From assembly GCF_024256385.1 (NCBI RefSeq), contig NZ_JAMLFW010000001.1, positions 4,340,001-4,404,000 on the forward strand: a stretch of DNA of 64,000 nucleotides. Reading direction: 5' to 3'. Every line of letters begins with the position of its first letter. The first letter of the stretch is position 1. The notes under the pieces were generated by a model, which made no database searches, was not told where the DNA came from, and saw nothing but the letters and a program-made list of their open reading frames with translations. Below, in pieces: positions 44,528-54,112 of the stretch. Source of the stretch: Anatilimnocola floriformis. Its GTDB lineage: Bacteria; Planctomycetota; Planctomycetia; Pirellulales; Pirellulaceae. A program made the translations under genes and the position numbers.

Positions 44528-44554
44528 AGAAGGGCCGGCCTACTCACTCTCACC

Positions 44555-46072
44555 CTACGATTCATCCGCCGCGGCAGCGCTCGCCCGGATGTATCCAGGC
44601 CGCAGCATGCCTAGCAACGCATCGCGAATTTCTCGAACCTTGAAGGGATACTTCAGCAGCAACCGTCGCGCGGTGAGTTGCGCTCCCTTGACGATGTCGA
44701 CCTGTCGCGGATCGGCGAAGATCATCGCCGGAATCTGCTTCGTGTGCTCGATGCTGCCGAAGCGATTGAAGACATCGAGCGCGTCTTCGCCCAGTTCGAG
44801 CGCCGAGAACAACACGCAATCGGCGGGCGCCGGTTCGTACTCGGTGAAGCGGGCGAGCGCTCGCACGGGATCGCTGATGACCAGCACTTTGTAGCCGTGC
44901 TTTTTCAGCTTCTCGCGCAGCAGGTCCTGCATCTTGATGTTCGACTCGATCAGCATCACCGTCTTGCCCGAGCCTTCGTGGTCGGAGTCGATCACCATGG
45001 GCGCGCCCGGCTTGGCGGGCCCTGCTTCGGCGGTGACTTCCTGATCTCCTTCACCCGCTTCCATCTTGGCCAGCACGCGTTTCGCTTCGTCGTGCATTTC
45101 TGCCGCCGAGCTAAAACGCTTCTCCGGCATCATCTCGAGCGCTTTACTGACAAACGCGAGCAACCGCTTGGGGCAACTCGGCAACAGCTGCGAGAGGGGC
45201 TTGATGTTTTGATAACGCTGCACGCTCAACCGTTGCGTGCGGTCTTTTGTTTCTGGCAGGGGCGGTTCACCGCCGACCATGTTGTACAAAATGCAGCCAG
45301 CAAAAAAGAGATCGCTGCGTGGATCGTTGTTGCGTGCGCCCGAAGCTCGCTCCAGACCGGCATAATCGATTGTGCGCGGATTGCCGATGTCGCCTTCGCC
45401 GAGCGCGTTTTCTTTTTGCAACCCAGCGAGGCCGAAGTCCACCAGTTTCGCTCGGCCACGACTGGTAATCAGCACGTTCGACGTCTTCAAATCGCGATGC
45501 GTCATGCCGTTCTGAAAGGCATAATCCAGGCCGGCAATGATGTCGACGGCGAGACGCATTGAATCGAGCGGCGAGAGAGTTTTGCGGACCTTGAGAAACT
45601 CGCGCAGGTTCCGCCCTTCGACAAATTCCATCGTCATGAACGGCGACGGCTTTTCGGCGACCTCGTAGATCGGCACGATGTTGGGATGGCGCAGCTTGGC
45701 GCCGATCTGGCCTTCGCGAACAAACTGCTCGGTCATCCCCGGTTCGACGCGGAACCGCTTGCGGAGCGCTTTGAGCGCGACGACGCGACCCGTCTTGATG
45801 TTTACCGCGCGATAGACGCGGGCAAAGGTACCGGTGCCCACCAGATACAGCACCTTGCAGTCGCCGTAGAAGTAGCCCCCCTTTTCACCCTTCAGCAAGC
45901 GATCGAGCTGATAGTTGGTGAGGAACTCACGGCGCGTGAGGAGGCTGGTGAACTGGTCAATCGTAACTTCGCGAGTGCCTAGCTCCGCCCAAACAGAATC
46001 CAGTTGGTGGGAATCCATCAAGGCGGAATCGGTAATACGCTGTGCTAGTTGTTCAGCGGTAACGCCGGACAT
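44555..46072 (-). CDS. Ser/Thr kinase fused to a degenerate receiver domain
   Basis: A 505-residue protein from ATG 46072. The first 70 residues are an N-terminal helical extension. The kinase domain (about 70-335) has all key motifs: GTGTFARV (79-86), K101, E120, HRDLKTSN (192-199) and DFG (212-214), so activity is expected. After an alanine/glutamate linker, residues 370-490 fold like a response regulator receiver: TVMLIESNIKMQDLLREKL and VLVISDPVRALARFTEYEP. The acidic pair is E375-S376 and the acceptor position is S423 in VLFSALEL, so the phosphorylatable aspartate is missing. It may be a signal-binding or partner-binding pseudo-receiver. No membrane helix. Confidence 0.88.
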   Translation of the reverse strand: MSGVTAEQLAQRITDSALMDSHQLDSVWAELGTREVTIDQFTSLLTRREFLTNYQLDRLLKGEKGGYFYGDCKVLYLVGTGTFARVYRAVNIKTGRVVALKALRKRFRVEPGMTEQFVREGQIGAKLRHPNIVPIYEVAEKPSPFMTMEFVEGRNLREFLKVRKTLSPLDSMRLAVDIIAGLDYAFQNGMTHRDLKTSNVLITSRGRAKLVDFGLAGLQKENALGEGDIGNPRTIDYAGLERASGARNNDPRSDLFFAGCILYNMVGGEPPLPETKDRTQRLSVQRYQNIKPLSQLLPSCPKRLLAFVSKALEMMPEKRFSSAAEMHDEAKRVLAKMEAGEGDQEVTAEAGPAKPGAPMVIDSDHEGSGKTVMLIESNIKMQDLLREKLKKHGYKVLVISDPVRALARFTEYEPAPADCVLFSALELGEDALDVFNRFGSIEHTKQIPAMIFADPRQVDIVKGAQLTARRLLLKYPFKVREIRDALLGMLRPGYIRASAAAADES

Positions 46073-46291
46073 TGTCGAACCTTCTGGCCTCTGATCCCTA
46101 TCCAAGCCATGCTATTTCAAGGCTCGGACTCCCGCAATGGCTTGGGGATTTTGCCGATTTTTCCGGGGCGGCATTCCGTTTGCTTTGGCTCGCTGTAGTT
46201 CCGCCTTCAGGCGAGTCTTCGAAATTCGACTTCTGGATCAACGAAGACCGGCCGCCGGAACATCCACCACGCCCTGCCCAAGGTTGCCCCC

Positions 46292-47002
46292 ATGAACATC
46301 CTGGTGATCGATATCGGCGGTACGAACGTCAAAGTCTGGACGACCGGCGCCGAAGAGCGTCAGAAGTTTCCGTCCGGCAAAACGCTGACGCCCGAGAAGA
46401 TGGTCGAAGGCGTGCGCAATATCACGGCCGATTGGAAATACGAGCGAGTCTCGCTCGGCTACCCCGGCGACATTATCAATGGTCACCCGGCCACGGAACC
46501 CTGTGCCCTCGACAAAGGCTGGGTTGGCTTTGACTACGGCAGTGCGTTTGGCTGCCCAGTGCGGATCATGAACGACGCTTGTATGCAAGCGCTCGGCAGC
46601 TACGAAGGTGGCCGGATGCTTTACCTGGGCTTCGGCACCAACCTGGGAACTGCGTTCGTCATCGATGGCAGGGTAATTCCGCTCGCGCTCGGTCATTTGA
46701 AATTCACCAGCGGCGAATCGTTCAACGAATTGCTTTGCCGCAAAGGCTTGGAGCTGAACGGCGCGAAACGCTGGCGAAAGGCCGTGGGCATCGCGGCCGA
46801 AATTTGGAAAGTTGCCTTCCTAGCCGACTATGTCGTCCTCGGCGGCGGCAATGCGAAGAAGCTGGAAGAGATGCCCGAAGGTTGCCGTCGCGGCGGCAAT
46901 CACAACGCCTACTTCGGCGGCATCCGCATGTGGGAAGACGCGACCGCGTCGGTAGAACGCGGGTTGTCGATTTATCCGGAACGCTTCCGGGTGAGCGGGT
47001 AG
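46292..47002 (+). CDS. ROK family / polyphosphate glucokinase-like protein
   Basis: A 236-residue protein with the ASKHA ATP phosphate loop DIGGTNVK (7-14) and a catalytic-region aspartate in IMNDACMQALGSYEG. LYLGFGTNLGTAFV matches the second phosphate motif (GTGxG-type GxGTxLG), and VVLGGGNAKKL closes the nucleotide site. The classical ROK zinc-binding CxCGxxGC is not present. It is near ROK proteins related to polyphosphate glucokinase, so it may phosphorylate glucose or another sugar. It stands alone between divergent and unrelated genes. Confidence 0.85.
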   Translation: MNILVIDIGGTNVKVWTTGAEERQKFPSGKTLTPEKMVEGVRNITADWKYERVSLGYPGDIINGHPATEPCALDKGWVGFDYGSAFGCPVRIMNDACMQALGSYEGGRMLYLGFGTNLGTAFVIDGRVIPLALGHLKFTSGESFNELLCRKGLELNGAKRWRKAVGIAAEIWKVAFLADYVVLGGGNAKKLEEMPEGCRRGGNHNAYFGGIRMWEDATASVERGLSIYPERFRVSG

Positions 47003-47042
47003 TACTCGATTTCGGTAGCACCGCAGGTGCGACCTTTAATGG

Positions 47043-47074
47043 CCAGGGGAGCAGCCCCTGGTGGCTGACTTTTT
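47043..47074 (+). terminator. Terminator-like hairpin after the ROK gene
   Basis: CCAGGGG and CCCCTGG (47043-47049, 47055-47061) around AGCAG, and TTTTT at 47070-47074. A second small hairpin (GCACC/GGTGC) is just upstream. Confidence 0.6.
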
Positions 47075-47520
47075 CCGGACCAAAGTTGTCCATCGTAGCC
47101 GTCTAATAAGTAGCTGCTGTCTACCTCGACTCTGGGTCACCCTCCGTGGTCTTAGAGCTAGTGGCGCCTGCGCACTTCTGAAGAAATGCGCAGAGTATTG
47201 TCAGATGGTTGCAAAGTGTTGTGTGGAAAATGGCGAGGTGTTGTATGTGTTGTTGCTCGAAGTTACTCGATAGATATCACTATTTGCCTTCAAAACATTT
47301 GCCACCAAGGAGTTGCCGCTACATCCTCATCGCCAAGCTCTGGAACTCGGTGTTGTGAGGTTTTTCAGCCTATTTCGCGCAAGTTCCGTGGCAGCAACGG
47401 CTTGCTCGCAACTGAAAACCCTTCACCACTGTTGTGAACCCACAGTGCCGCGATGTCAGTTCGAAAGCGTTGGCGTTGTGCAGGGAGCTTTCTTAGAATG
47501 CCGCGAAACCGGAGGGTGTC
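47075..47520. other. Intergenic region before the beta-helix gene
   Basis: About 450 bases with no supported gene; it is rich in short TGTTG runs around 47205-47260, and carries the upstream region of the beta-helix gene. Confidence 0.45.
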
Positions 47521-50250
47521 ATGAATCGCGCTGCGTTCTGCCTGATTGCGTTGTTATTGCTCGCCGATTCCGCCGTGAGTGTCGGAGCCGAATTCGCTTC
47601 GCACGCTCCCACGCGGCCGTTGCCGGCGGCCAGCGATCGGACTCGTGACGAAGGGCCAGGCAAGTTCGTCGACGCGGCGAAAGGGGACGACGCTGCGGCG
47701 GGAACCGAAACTGCTCCCTGGAAGACGCTGCAACATGCAGTGCGGCAACTCAAGCCCGGCGACACACTTTATCTGCGCGGCGGACGGTACTACGAGCATG
47801 TGATCGTCGAACTGCAAGGAACAGCAGCGCAGCCGATCACGATTCGGAGTTACCCGAATGAACTCGCCACGATCGACGGTGGACTGCGGGAGTTTTTTGA
47901 ATCGCCAGCGATGGCTTGGGAAACAGTCGAGGGTGGCGCTAAGGGTGAGTATCAATCTTCGAAGAAATATTCGGGCTTAACCACGCGGGCCGAGACCACC
48001 AATGTGCTCGGGCACTTCGGCGATTCGCTGTTGCCGTTGCAGGGCTATCGTTTACTCGGCGATTTGCGGTCGGAAAATTCTTTTTGGAATGTCGACAACA
48101 AAGTCGGCAGCGAGTCGTTTGTTTATTGTGGGCCCGGCTTGTGGTTCAATCGCGAGACCGAGCGAATTCATTGTCGGCTGGCTCACACACAGCTCAAAGG
48201 TCTTGGCGAGGACAACTATACGGGCGAAACGGATCCGCGGAAGTTGCCGCTGATTGTCGCTGCCGGCTGGGATCATGCGCCGCTGACGCTGAAGGATTGT
48301 CAGCATGTGAATCTGCTCGATCTCTCGCTGTGTGGTTCGGTCAAAGGGGCTCTCGAAATTGAGCACTGCCAGGCGGTGCAACTGAACGGCGTGTTTGCCT
48401 TCGGTGGCAACGAAACTATTCGCGTGGGCGAGACACAAGGTCTGCAACTGCGCGACTGTGCCGTGCGCGGCAACGCCGCGTCGTGGATGTTTCGCGGCAG
48501 TTTGAAATATCGAGCGCTCGAGTCCCGGCTGTTCTCAGCCAACCGTTGGCAGCCGACGGGAAATGACAATCGAGGTATTTGGTTTGAGCACTGCGAGTTC
48601 ACCGACAGCGTCGATGGGATTTTTCTGGGCAATGTCGAGACGTGGGTTTTTCAACGCAATCTGGTCGACAATATCAGCGACGACGGTTTGTTTCTGACCA
48701 GCGGCACGGCGTTCGATGGGAGCGTCGTTGGCGGCTATAGCCTGGTTGATCAGAATCGCTTTTCGCGGATCCTCACCACGTTTGCCTTCGGCGTCGGACA
48801 TGGCCGGCAGAAGGTGCTGCCGGAAAACAAACAGCAAACGGGTGGTGCGATCACGATTCGCAACAACGTGTTCGACTTCCGCCGGCCGGTGCATTATCGT
48901 TGGCCGAACGGACCTGATGATAAGCAGGAACTCGACAGCTACGGCCGGTTTGCCAGTGATCACGGCAGTCCAACGTGGGAGCCGATCGAGGTTGAGAACA
49001 ACACGATCATCGCAGGAGATCCGCCGCGCTACGATTATCTAACCGACGGCTTGGGACGCGCCGTAACCGGCGGGACGAAGCGGCGGGTGGTGAATAACAT
49101 CGTCTGCCAATTGCGAGGCGTGGTCGGGTCTACGCTTCCCGATGTAGGCGCAAATTATGAAGCCAGTCACAACCTGGCTTGGAGCCTGACCGATGGCGAC
49201 AAACTGGCGGCGGCGTTTGAAAAATATCGCAAGTCGCCCGCGTTTGCGAAGACTTCTTGGACCACGGGCGATCTGTATGCGGATCCGCAGTTCGTCAGTT
49301 TTTCCGCTGATTGGCGGGAGATTGCTGATGTGCGACTGCGGGCCGACAGCCCGGCGGCCGAGAGCGGCTGGATGATGCATTTGCACGCTGCTCCGCAGGA
49401 AAAAGGTGCAAAAGACTTCATGGCCGGCAAGCCCTATCGAGGTGCGCTGCCGCCGAATGAAGCGGCTTGGCCCGTCGGTGTACGGGGAAGATTCAATGTG
49501 GTGGGAGAAACGCTGGCGGTAAAAGATTGGTTGCCGATCTCTGCGCCGAAGACTTCCTCCGCAGCAAAACCAGAAGGCGTAGACAAACAGCCGCGTGTGA
49601 AACTCGCGCTCGTCATTCAAGGTTATCCAGCCTTCGACGCGCCGCTGCTGGAATACGCGCTGCGCAAGCAAGGGACGCGCGTGACGGGAATTGAGAAGAC
49701 TTGGGTTTCACCAGCAGAGTTCAAGAAGTACGACCTGATTGCTTTCGATGGCAGTCTGACGCGGGCGAAGATCACGCCGGCGGCATTTTCGCAGGATGAT
49801 TTGAAAATCATCGAAGCGTATGTGCGTGAAGGCGGTGTGCTGCTATTGATGCGCGATCGGCTGGATCTTTTTGCGGCGCCGGAAGCCAAGGCTTGGTTAG
49901 GCGAGCAGATGAGGCTCGTGAAAAATGCGAAGGCCACTGAGTATGAAGTGCTGCAGCCGAAGCACCCGTGGGTTGCTCATTTGGATTCCGAAGTTGCGCC
50001 GGCGCTGCTGACGGCAACGAACAACGTGCCGCTTTCAGCAGAAGCCGGCGAGCGGTTGATCGGCAGCGGCCAGACGCAGTCGCTGTTGCATCGGCAAACG
50101 ATCGGCAAGGGCGCGATCATTTATGTCGGCTTAAGTCCTGCTGCGGCGCTTCCAAGTGGTCGCGCCAAGGAAACAGTCGAGCGCGAAGCGGAATATGAAT
50201 CGCAGTACAAAATACTCGCGGCGATTTCGAAAGAGCCGCTGGCGCAGTGA
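47521..50250 (+). CDS. Exported right-handed beta-helix protein with C-terminal GATase-like domain
   Basis: A 909-residue protein with a signal peptide (MNRAAFCLIALLLLADSAVSVGA). GDTLYLRGGRYYEHVIVELQG is the typical start of a parallel beta-helix (pectate lyase-like DUF1565 type); the helix rungs extend to about residue 560 (KGALEIEHCQAVQLNGVFAF, IWFEHCEFTDSVDGIFLG, FQRNLVDNISDDGLF). Residues about 690-900 form a second domain resembling the ThuA/GATase1 fold (LALVIQGYPAFDAPLLEYAL, VREGGVLLLMRD). Catalytic residues of the beta-helix are not assigned. Likely acts on or binds extracellular polysaccharide; the fusion partner function is inferred. Confidence 0.82.
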   Translation: MNRAAFCLIALLLLADSAVSVGAEFASHAPTRPLPAASDRTRDEGPGKFVDAAKGDDAAAGTETAPWKTLQHAVRQLKPGDTLYLRGGRYYEHVIVELQGTAAQPITIRSYPNELATIDGGLREFFESPAMAWETVEGGAKGEYQSSKKYSGLTTRAETTNVLGHFGDSLLPLQGYRLLGDLRSENSFWNVDNKVGSESFVYCGPGLWFNRETERIHCRLAHTQLKGLGEDNYTGETDPRKLPLIVAAGWDHAPLTLKDCQHVNLLDLSLCGSVKGALEIEHCQAVQLNGVFAFGGNETIRVGETQGLQLRDCAVRGNAASWMFRGSLKYRALESRLFSANRWQPTGNDNRGIWFEHCEFTDSVDGIFLGNVETWVFQRNLVDNISDDGLFLTSGTAFDGSVVGGYSLVDQNRFSRILTTFAFGVGHGRQKVLPENKQQTGGAITIRNNVFDFRRPVHYRWPNGPDDKQELDSYGRFASDHGSPTWEPIEVENNTIIAGDPPRYDYLTDGLGRAVTGGTKRRVVNNIVCQLRGVVGSTLPDVGANYEASHNLAWSLTDGDKLAAAFEKYRKSPAFAKTSWTTGDLYADPQFVSFSADWREIADVRLRADSPAAESGWMMHLHAAPQEKGAKDFMAGKPYRGALPPNEAAWPVGVRGRFNVVGETLAVKDWLPISAPKTSSAAKPEGVDKQPRVKLALVIQGYPAFDAPLLEYALRKQGTRVTGIEKTWVSPAEFKKYDLIAFDGSLTRAKITPAAFSQDDLKIIEAYVREGGVLLLMRDRLDLFAAPEAKAWLGEQMRLVKNAKATEYEVLQPKHPWVAHLDSEVAPALLTATNNVPLSAEAGERLIGSGQTQSLLHRQTIGKGAIIYVGLSPAAALPSGRAKETVEREAEYESQYKILAAISKEPLAQ

Positions 50251-50251
50251 C

Positions 50252-50896
50252 TTAGAACTCGCGGGCGGTTGCAGAAGTTTGTGGTTGCGCCGGCGATGGC
50301 TGTTCTTCCACGACAGGCTGAGGAGCTGGCGCAGTGGCAAACGGCGTATTGCGGAGAAGCGGCGAATTCACGGGCGGTAGCACAGGGTGCTGAGCGAGCG
50401 GAGGATCATAAACCGGATGCGATTCCCAAGTGTTGTCATCGATCTGAACTTGCCGCGTGCCGATGGGCTGGCGGACCTGCGGGTAGGTTCGATAACCGTA
50501 GATATCGCCCGGCACGTAAGGCCAAGGCGTGAAGACCGGGCTCGTACTGAAGGTAGCAACACGGCGGCCGAATCGACCGGTTGTCGCATAACCGAACGAA
50601 GTGCCGTAAGCGTAGGCGGCATCCCACGGCACGACGCCATACGGGGAGTAACCACCGTAGTAATAAATCGTCTCGCCGCGCGTGGTCGGCAAACCGGCGG
50701 CAGCGCGGGCGGCGTCGTTGGCGCCGATCTGGGCCTGCAGGTTGGCTTGGCGACGTTCCTCCGCCAATTGATAGGCATCGACGCCGGCTTGAATGCCGTC
50801 GTAACGGCGGGTTGTTTCCTGAGCTTTCGTCCAGGTTGGCTGAACGAAGGTACCGGCAGAAACTACGGCAAGCGAGAAAAGAATGGGCAAACGCAT
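50252..50896 (-). CDS. Exported Pro/Tyr-rich protein, unknown function
   Basis: A 214-residue protein from ATG 50896, preceded by AAAGGAACGGAG; an ATG nine codons earlier is possible. A signal peptide (MRLPILFSLAVVSAGTFVQP) is followed by a helical segment with AYQLAEERRQANLQAQIGAN, then a Tyr/Gly/Pro-rich region (YYYGGYSPYGVVPWDAAYAY) and a proline-rich tail. No family is recognised. It converges with the beta-helix gene, one base apart, and diverges from a ferredoxin gene 194 bases away. Probably an envelope or secreted protein. Confidence 0.7.
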   Translation of the reverse strand: MRLPILFSLAVVSAGTFVQPTWTKAQETTRRYDGIQAGVDAYQLAEERRQANLQAQIGANDAARAAAGLPTTRGETIYYYGGYSPYGVVPWDAAYAYGTSFGYATTGRFGRRVATFSTSPVFTPWPYVPGDIYGYRTYPQVRQPIGTRQVQIDDNTWESHPVYDPPLAQHPVLPPVNSPLLRNTPFATAPAPQPVVEEQPSPAQPQTSATAREF

Positions 50897-51090
50897 GACT
50901 TTAAACTCCGTTCCTTTCGCCATTGTATCCGAACCGGCAAGACCGTCGCAAAGATTGTCGGTTCGTAAAGCCGATAGTGGCAGTTGGCGAATCAACGGCC
51001 GCAGCCTATAATCCCACTGGGCTGGCTTGTGAAATTTGTCACAACCTCCCCCAACACCTTGCCTGACAAGACCTTTGCAGGATTTTCGTT

Positions 51091-51483
51091 ATGGCCAAAC
51101 AGGGCCCTCGTAAGAAGCTGCCGAAAGAGCTCGCGGTTATCACGGCTGATAACTGCACGGGCTGCGAATCGTGCCTGGAAGTCTGCCCGGTCGATTGCAT
51201 TACGCTCATCGAGCTCAATCACGGCGTGAAGGGGAACCAAGCCTTCTGCCAGATCGATCTGGAGCGGTGCGTAGGCTGCGAAGTTTGCGTGCACATTCCC
51301 GGCAAAAAGACGAATCCTTACGACCTGAAGGTTTGTCCCTGGGATGCCATCGAAATGGTACCTACCGAGCAAGTCGCCATTCACGTCGCCCAATCGGGCG
51401 GTCCGCGCGATTACATCGTCTCCAACTGGGATCGGTTGGTTGGTACGGCGCAGCACTTGGCTGAATTGAAGGCCAGTTCGTAG
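51091..51483 (+). CDS. 2[4Fe-4S] ferredoxin with insertion in the second cluster site
   Basis: A 130-residue ferredoxin-like protein. The first site is C22-x2-C25-x2-C28-x3-C32 followed by PVD. The second is C60-x2-C63-x2-C66 and then C82-P, so 15 residues (VHIPGKKTNPYDLKV) separate the third and fourth cysteine where three are usual. Insertions in the second site occur in some ferredoxins, but usually after the second cysteine. An N-terminal basic stretch (MAKQGPRKKLPKEL) and a C-terminal 40-residue tail flank the core. It is an electron carrier of unknown partner; it stands alone. Confidence 0.88.
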   Translation: MAKQGPRKKLPKELAVITADNCTGCESCLEVCPVDCITLIELNHGVKGNQAFCQIDLERCVGCEVCVHIPGKKTNPYDLKVCPWDAIEMVPTEQVAIHVAQSGGPRDYIVSNWDRLVGTAQHLAELKASS

Positions 51484-51700
51484 TCAGGTTTAAATCTACG
51501 CTGGCTGGTGAAATCGACGCCGACGTTCCGCTCGGCATTGCTCGCGCGACAACGATTGCTAGATAGAGCAATCGTTTCTAACAAAAACTTGACTCTTGCG
51601 CGCCGAACCAATAGCCTGATACGCATGCGAATCAGTTGATTCGACCCAATCGACGATTCCGCGTACCCGCCTTTCCTTCCCCGCCGTATCGGAGGCTCCC

Positions 51701-54052
51701 ATGCCTCGCTGCTGCTGGTTGCTTTCATGGATGCTATTGGCTGCCACTGCGGCCTCGTCGGCAGTTAGCGCCGCGGATATTGCGCCGCTGCATCAGCGCA
51801 TCGATCAACTGTTCGATCAGAACGCCGTTGGGCCGGTCGCTGAAGTTTGCAGCGACGCCGATTTTGTGCGGCGGGTCTGGCTCGATCTGGCCGGCATGAT
51901 TCCGACGGCGGAAGAGACGCGAACGTTTCTCGCCGATCATGATGCCGCGAAGCGGCAGAAGATGATCGACCGGCTACTGGCCAGTCCGCAATTCAGCCGG
52001 CACATGACGCTGCTGCTCGACGCGACGATCAATGAGCGTCGGCCCGATAAGGGAATCACCACGGCGGATTGGCAAGGCTATTTGTATCAAGCAGTGTCAG
52101 CCGGCAAGCCGCTCGATCAGCTCTTTCGCGACATCATCGCAGCCGACGGCGTCGAGGAAAAACAACGGCCCGCCGCGAAGTTCATGCTCGATCGCGATTG
52201 CGAACCAAATGTCGTCACGCGTGACGTGGGCCGCTTGGTTTTCGGCATGGATCTGCAATGCGCGCAATGCCACGACCATCCGCTGGTCGATGACTATCTG
52301 CAGGCCGATTACTACGGCTTGTATGCTCTGGTGATGCGGAGCAGTGTCTTTGCCGATCCGAAGAATAAGAATTCGCGGCAGGTCGGCGAAACAGCCGACG
52401 GCGAAGCGAGTTTCAAATCGGTCTTCACCGGCAACACCGGCGACAAAGTTCAGCCGCGCACGCCGAAGTGGCTCGGCCTCGTCGAGCCGGTCGCGAAGAA
52501 GGGGGAAGAGTACGTCAGCAAACCAACGAGAGATGTGCGCGGCGTGCCGAAGCTCAGCCGTCGGCAACTGCTCGCCGATTCGTTCGAGACGTCGCTCATC
52601 TTTCGCCGCAATCTGGCTAACCGCATTTGGTATCAGGTGATGGGCCGCGGGCTGGTTCATCCCGTCGATGCGCATCATCCCGCTAATCCACCGGCGAATC
52701 CGCAAGTCTTGTCGCTGCTGGCGGCGGAGCTTCCCGAGCTGAAATACGACCTGCGGGCGATGTTGCGAGAGATCTTGCTGACGAATGCCTATCAGCGAAG
52801 CTGCGAACTCGCGGCGCCGCAGAACCCTGACATCGCTGCCATCGACGCGGAGTTGCAGCAGCTCGAAACGACGCGCGGTTCGCTTGTCATGACGCGCGAT
52901 CAGCAAAAAGCGAAGTGGGATGAGGCCCTCGCCAAACTGAAAGAGTCAAAACAAAAGCTGGCCGATGCGGCCAAGACGCTTGCGCCGCTGCAAACCGCGC
53001 TGACGGCCGCTCAAGGCGAAGTGACGAAAGCTCAAGCTGCGGTGAAAACGGCGGAAGCCGAAGTTGAGAAAAAGAAGCCGCAAACGGCCGCCGTTGCAGA
53101 GGCTGCCGCGAAGGCGAAAGCTGCAGCGGAGTTAATTAAAGAAGACAAGGCTCTTGCGGAGATTGCCGCCAAGCTCGGCGAAAAAGCTGCAACCGTTGCT
53201 GACGCCGAAAAGGCGACGGCGAAGAAATTAGAAGCACTTGCTGCCGCCGTCTCTCCGCTCACTGCCAAAGAGAAAGAAGCTCAAACCGCGCTCGACCAAG
53301 AAGCCGCGGCATTTCCTCCACCGACTCAGATCGTTGAACTCGAATCCGCCGAGCGAACGGCGAACCTGGAGTTCAACAACGGCCTCTATGATCTCGCCGA
53401 TCTGGAAGCTCGGGTGACGTTAACGAAGTTGCTCAAGCAGCACGCGGAGTTGCAGAAAACGGATGCGGCGGGGGCCGAGCGATTGTGGAATCAACTACGC
53501 GAGGAACTTTCAAATCGAGGCCAAGTCGCCCTTCTCAAGCCGTTGTCGGCCGAGCAGTTTGCTTTGAGCACAATGCAGGCCGCGGGATTGATTGCAGTAC
53601 AACAAACAACGGCGGAAACATCGGTGGCGAAAGTCGAAGAATGGAAAAACGCCAGCGATGCCGACAAACCAGCCGTCATGCGGAAACTTAGCGAGCCCAA
53701 GGTGTTCGATGGGTTGAAGGGAAACCTCGCCGAGTTCGTGCGACTTTACGGTGGTTTGCCGGGACAAGATTATCAAGCCACCGTCAATCAGGCTCTCTTC
53801 TTCGGCAACGGTAGCGTGCTCGAAACATGGCTCAAACCAACGCCGGGAAATCTAGTAACGCGGTTGCAAGCAAAAACAGAACCCGCCGAAACCGCGGATG
53901 AAATGTATCACGCCATCCTCAACCGCCCCGCGACCGCCGAAGAACAAACGGCTGTCACCGATTTCCTGAAAGACCGCACCGACCGACCCGTGGCCATCGC
54001 CGAACTCGTGTGGGCACTGCTTGCCAGCGCCGAGTTTCGCTTCAACCACTAA
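51701..54052 (+). CDS. DUF1549/DUF1553 cytochrome-like protein with coiled-coil insertion
   Basis: A 783-residue exported planctomycete protein with a signal peptide (MPRCCWLLSWMLLAATAASS). The DUF1549 domain (about 30-270) has DFVRRVWLDLAGMIPTAEET and the c-type heme motif CAQCH (C187, C190, H191). DUF1553 begins with LSRRQLLADSFETSLIFRRN and ends with YHAILNRPATAEEQTAVTDF; between them lies an alanine/lysine-rich coiled coil of about 250 residues (about 365-620). Such proteins are found with DUF1501 proteins and are thought to act in surface polymer degradation. The DUF1501 gene follows 60 bases downstream. Confidence 0.88.
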   Translation: MPRCCWLLSWMLLAATAASSAVSAADIAPLHQRIDQLFDQNAVGPVAEVCSDADFVRRVWLDLAGMIPTAEETRTFLADHDAAKRQKMIDRLLASPQFSRHMTLLLDATINERRPDKGITTADWQGYLYQAVSAGKPLDQLFRDIIAADGVEEKQRPAAKFMLDRDCEPNVVTRDVGRLVFGMDLQCAQCHDHPLVDDYLQADYYGLYALVMRSSVFADPKNKNSRQVGETADGEASFKSVFTGNTGDKVQPRTPKWLGLVEPVAKKGEEYVSKPTRDVRGVPKLSRRQLLADSFETSLIFRRNLANRIWYQVMGRGLVHPVDAHHPANPPANPQVLSLLAAELPELKYDLRAMLREILLTNAYQRSCELAAPQNPDIAAIDAELQQLETTRGSLVMTRDQQKAKWDEALAKLKESKQKLADAAKTLAPLQTALTAAQGEVTKAQAAVKTAEAEVEKKKPQTAAVAEAAAKAKAAAELIKEDKALAEIAAKLGEKAATVADAEKATAKKLEALAAAVSPLTAKEKEAQTALDQEAAAFPPPTQIVELESAERTANLEFNNGLYDLADLEARVTLTKLLKQHAELQKTDAAGAERLWNQLREELSNRGQVALLKPLSAEQFALSTMQAAGLIAVQQTTAETSVAKVEEWKNASDADKPAVMRKLSEPKVFDGLKGNLAEFVRLYGGLPGQDYQATVNQALFFGNGSVLETWLKPTPGNLVTRLQAKTEPAETADEMYHAILNRPATAEEQTAVTDFLKDRTDRPVAIAELVWALLASAEFRFNH

Positions 54053-54112
54053 CGGTCTCCTGTCTCAAAACTCAAAACCCAAAACTCAGAACTACTTCTC
54101 CCGGAGCCTCCC

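Larger units (their letters stand above)
43863..44554. other. Intergenic region with palindromes and repeat pair
   Basis: A 690-bp region upstream of the cadherin-like gene (-). It holds the hairpin GCAATACC-CGCT-GGTATTGC (44122-44141), the palindrome GGTTCGGCCGAACC (44292-44305), GCCCAC/GTGGGC (44311-44330), and the repeat pair at 44404-44527. No gene supported. Confidence 0.6.
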
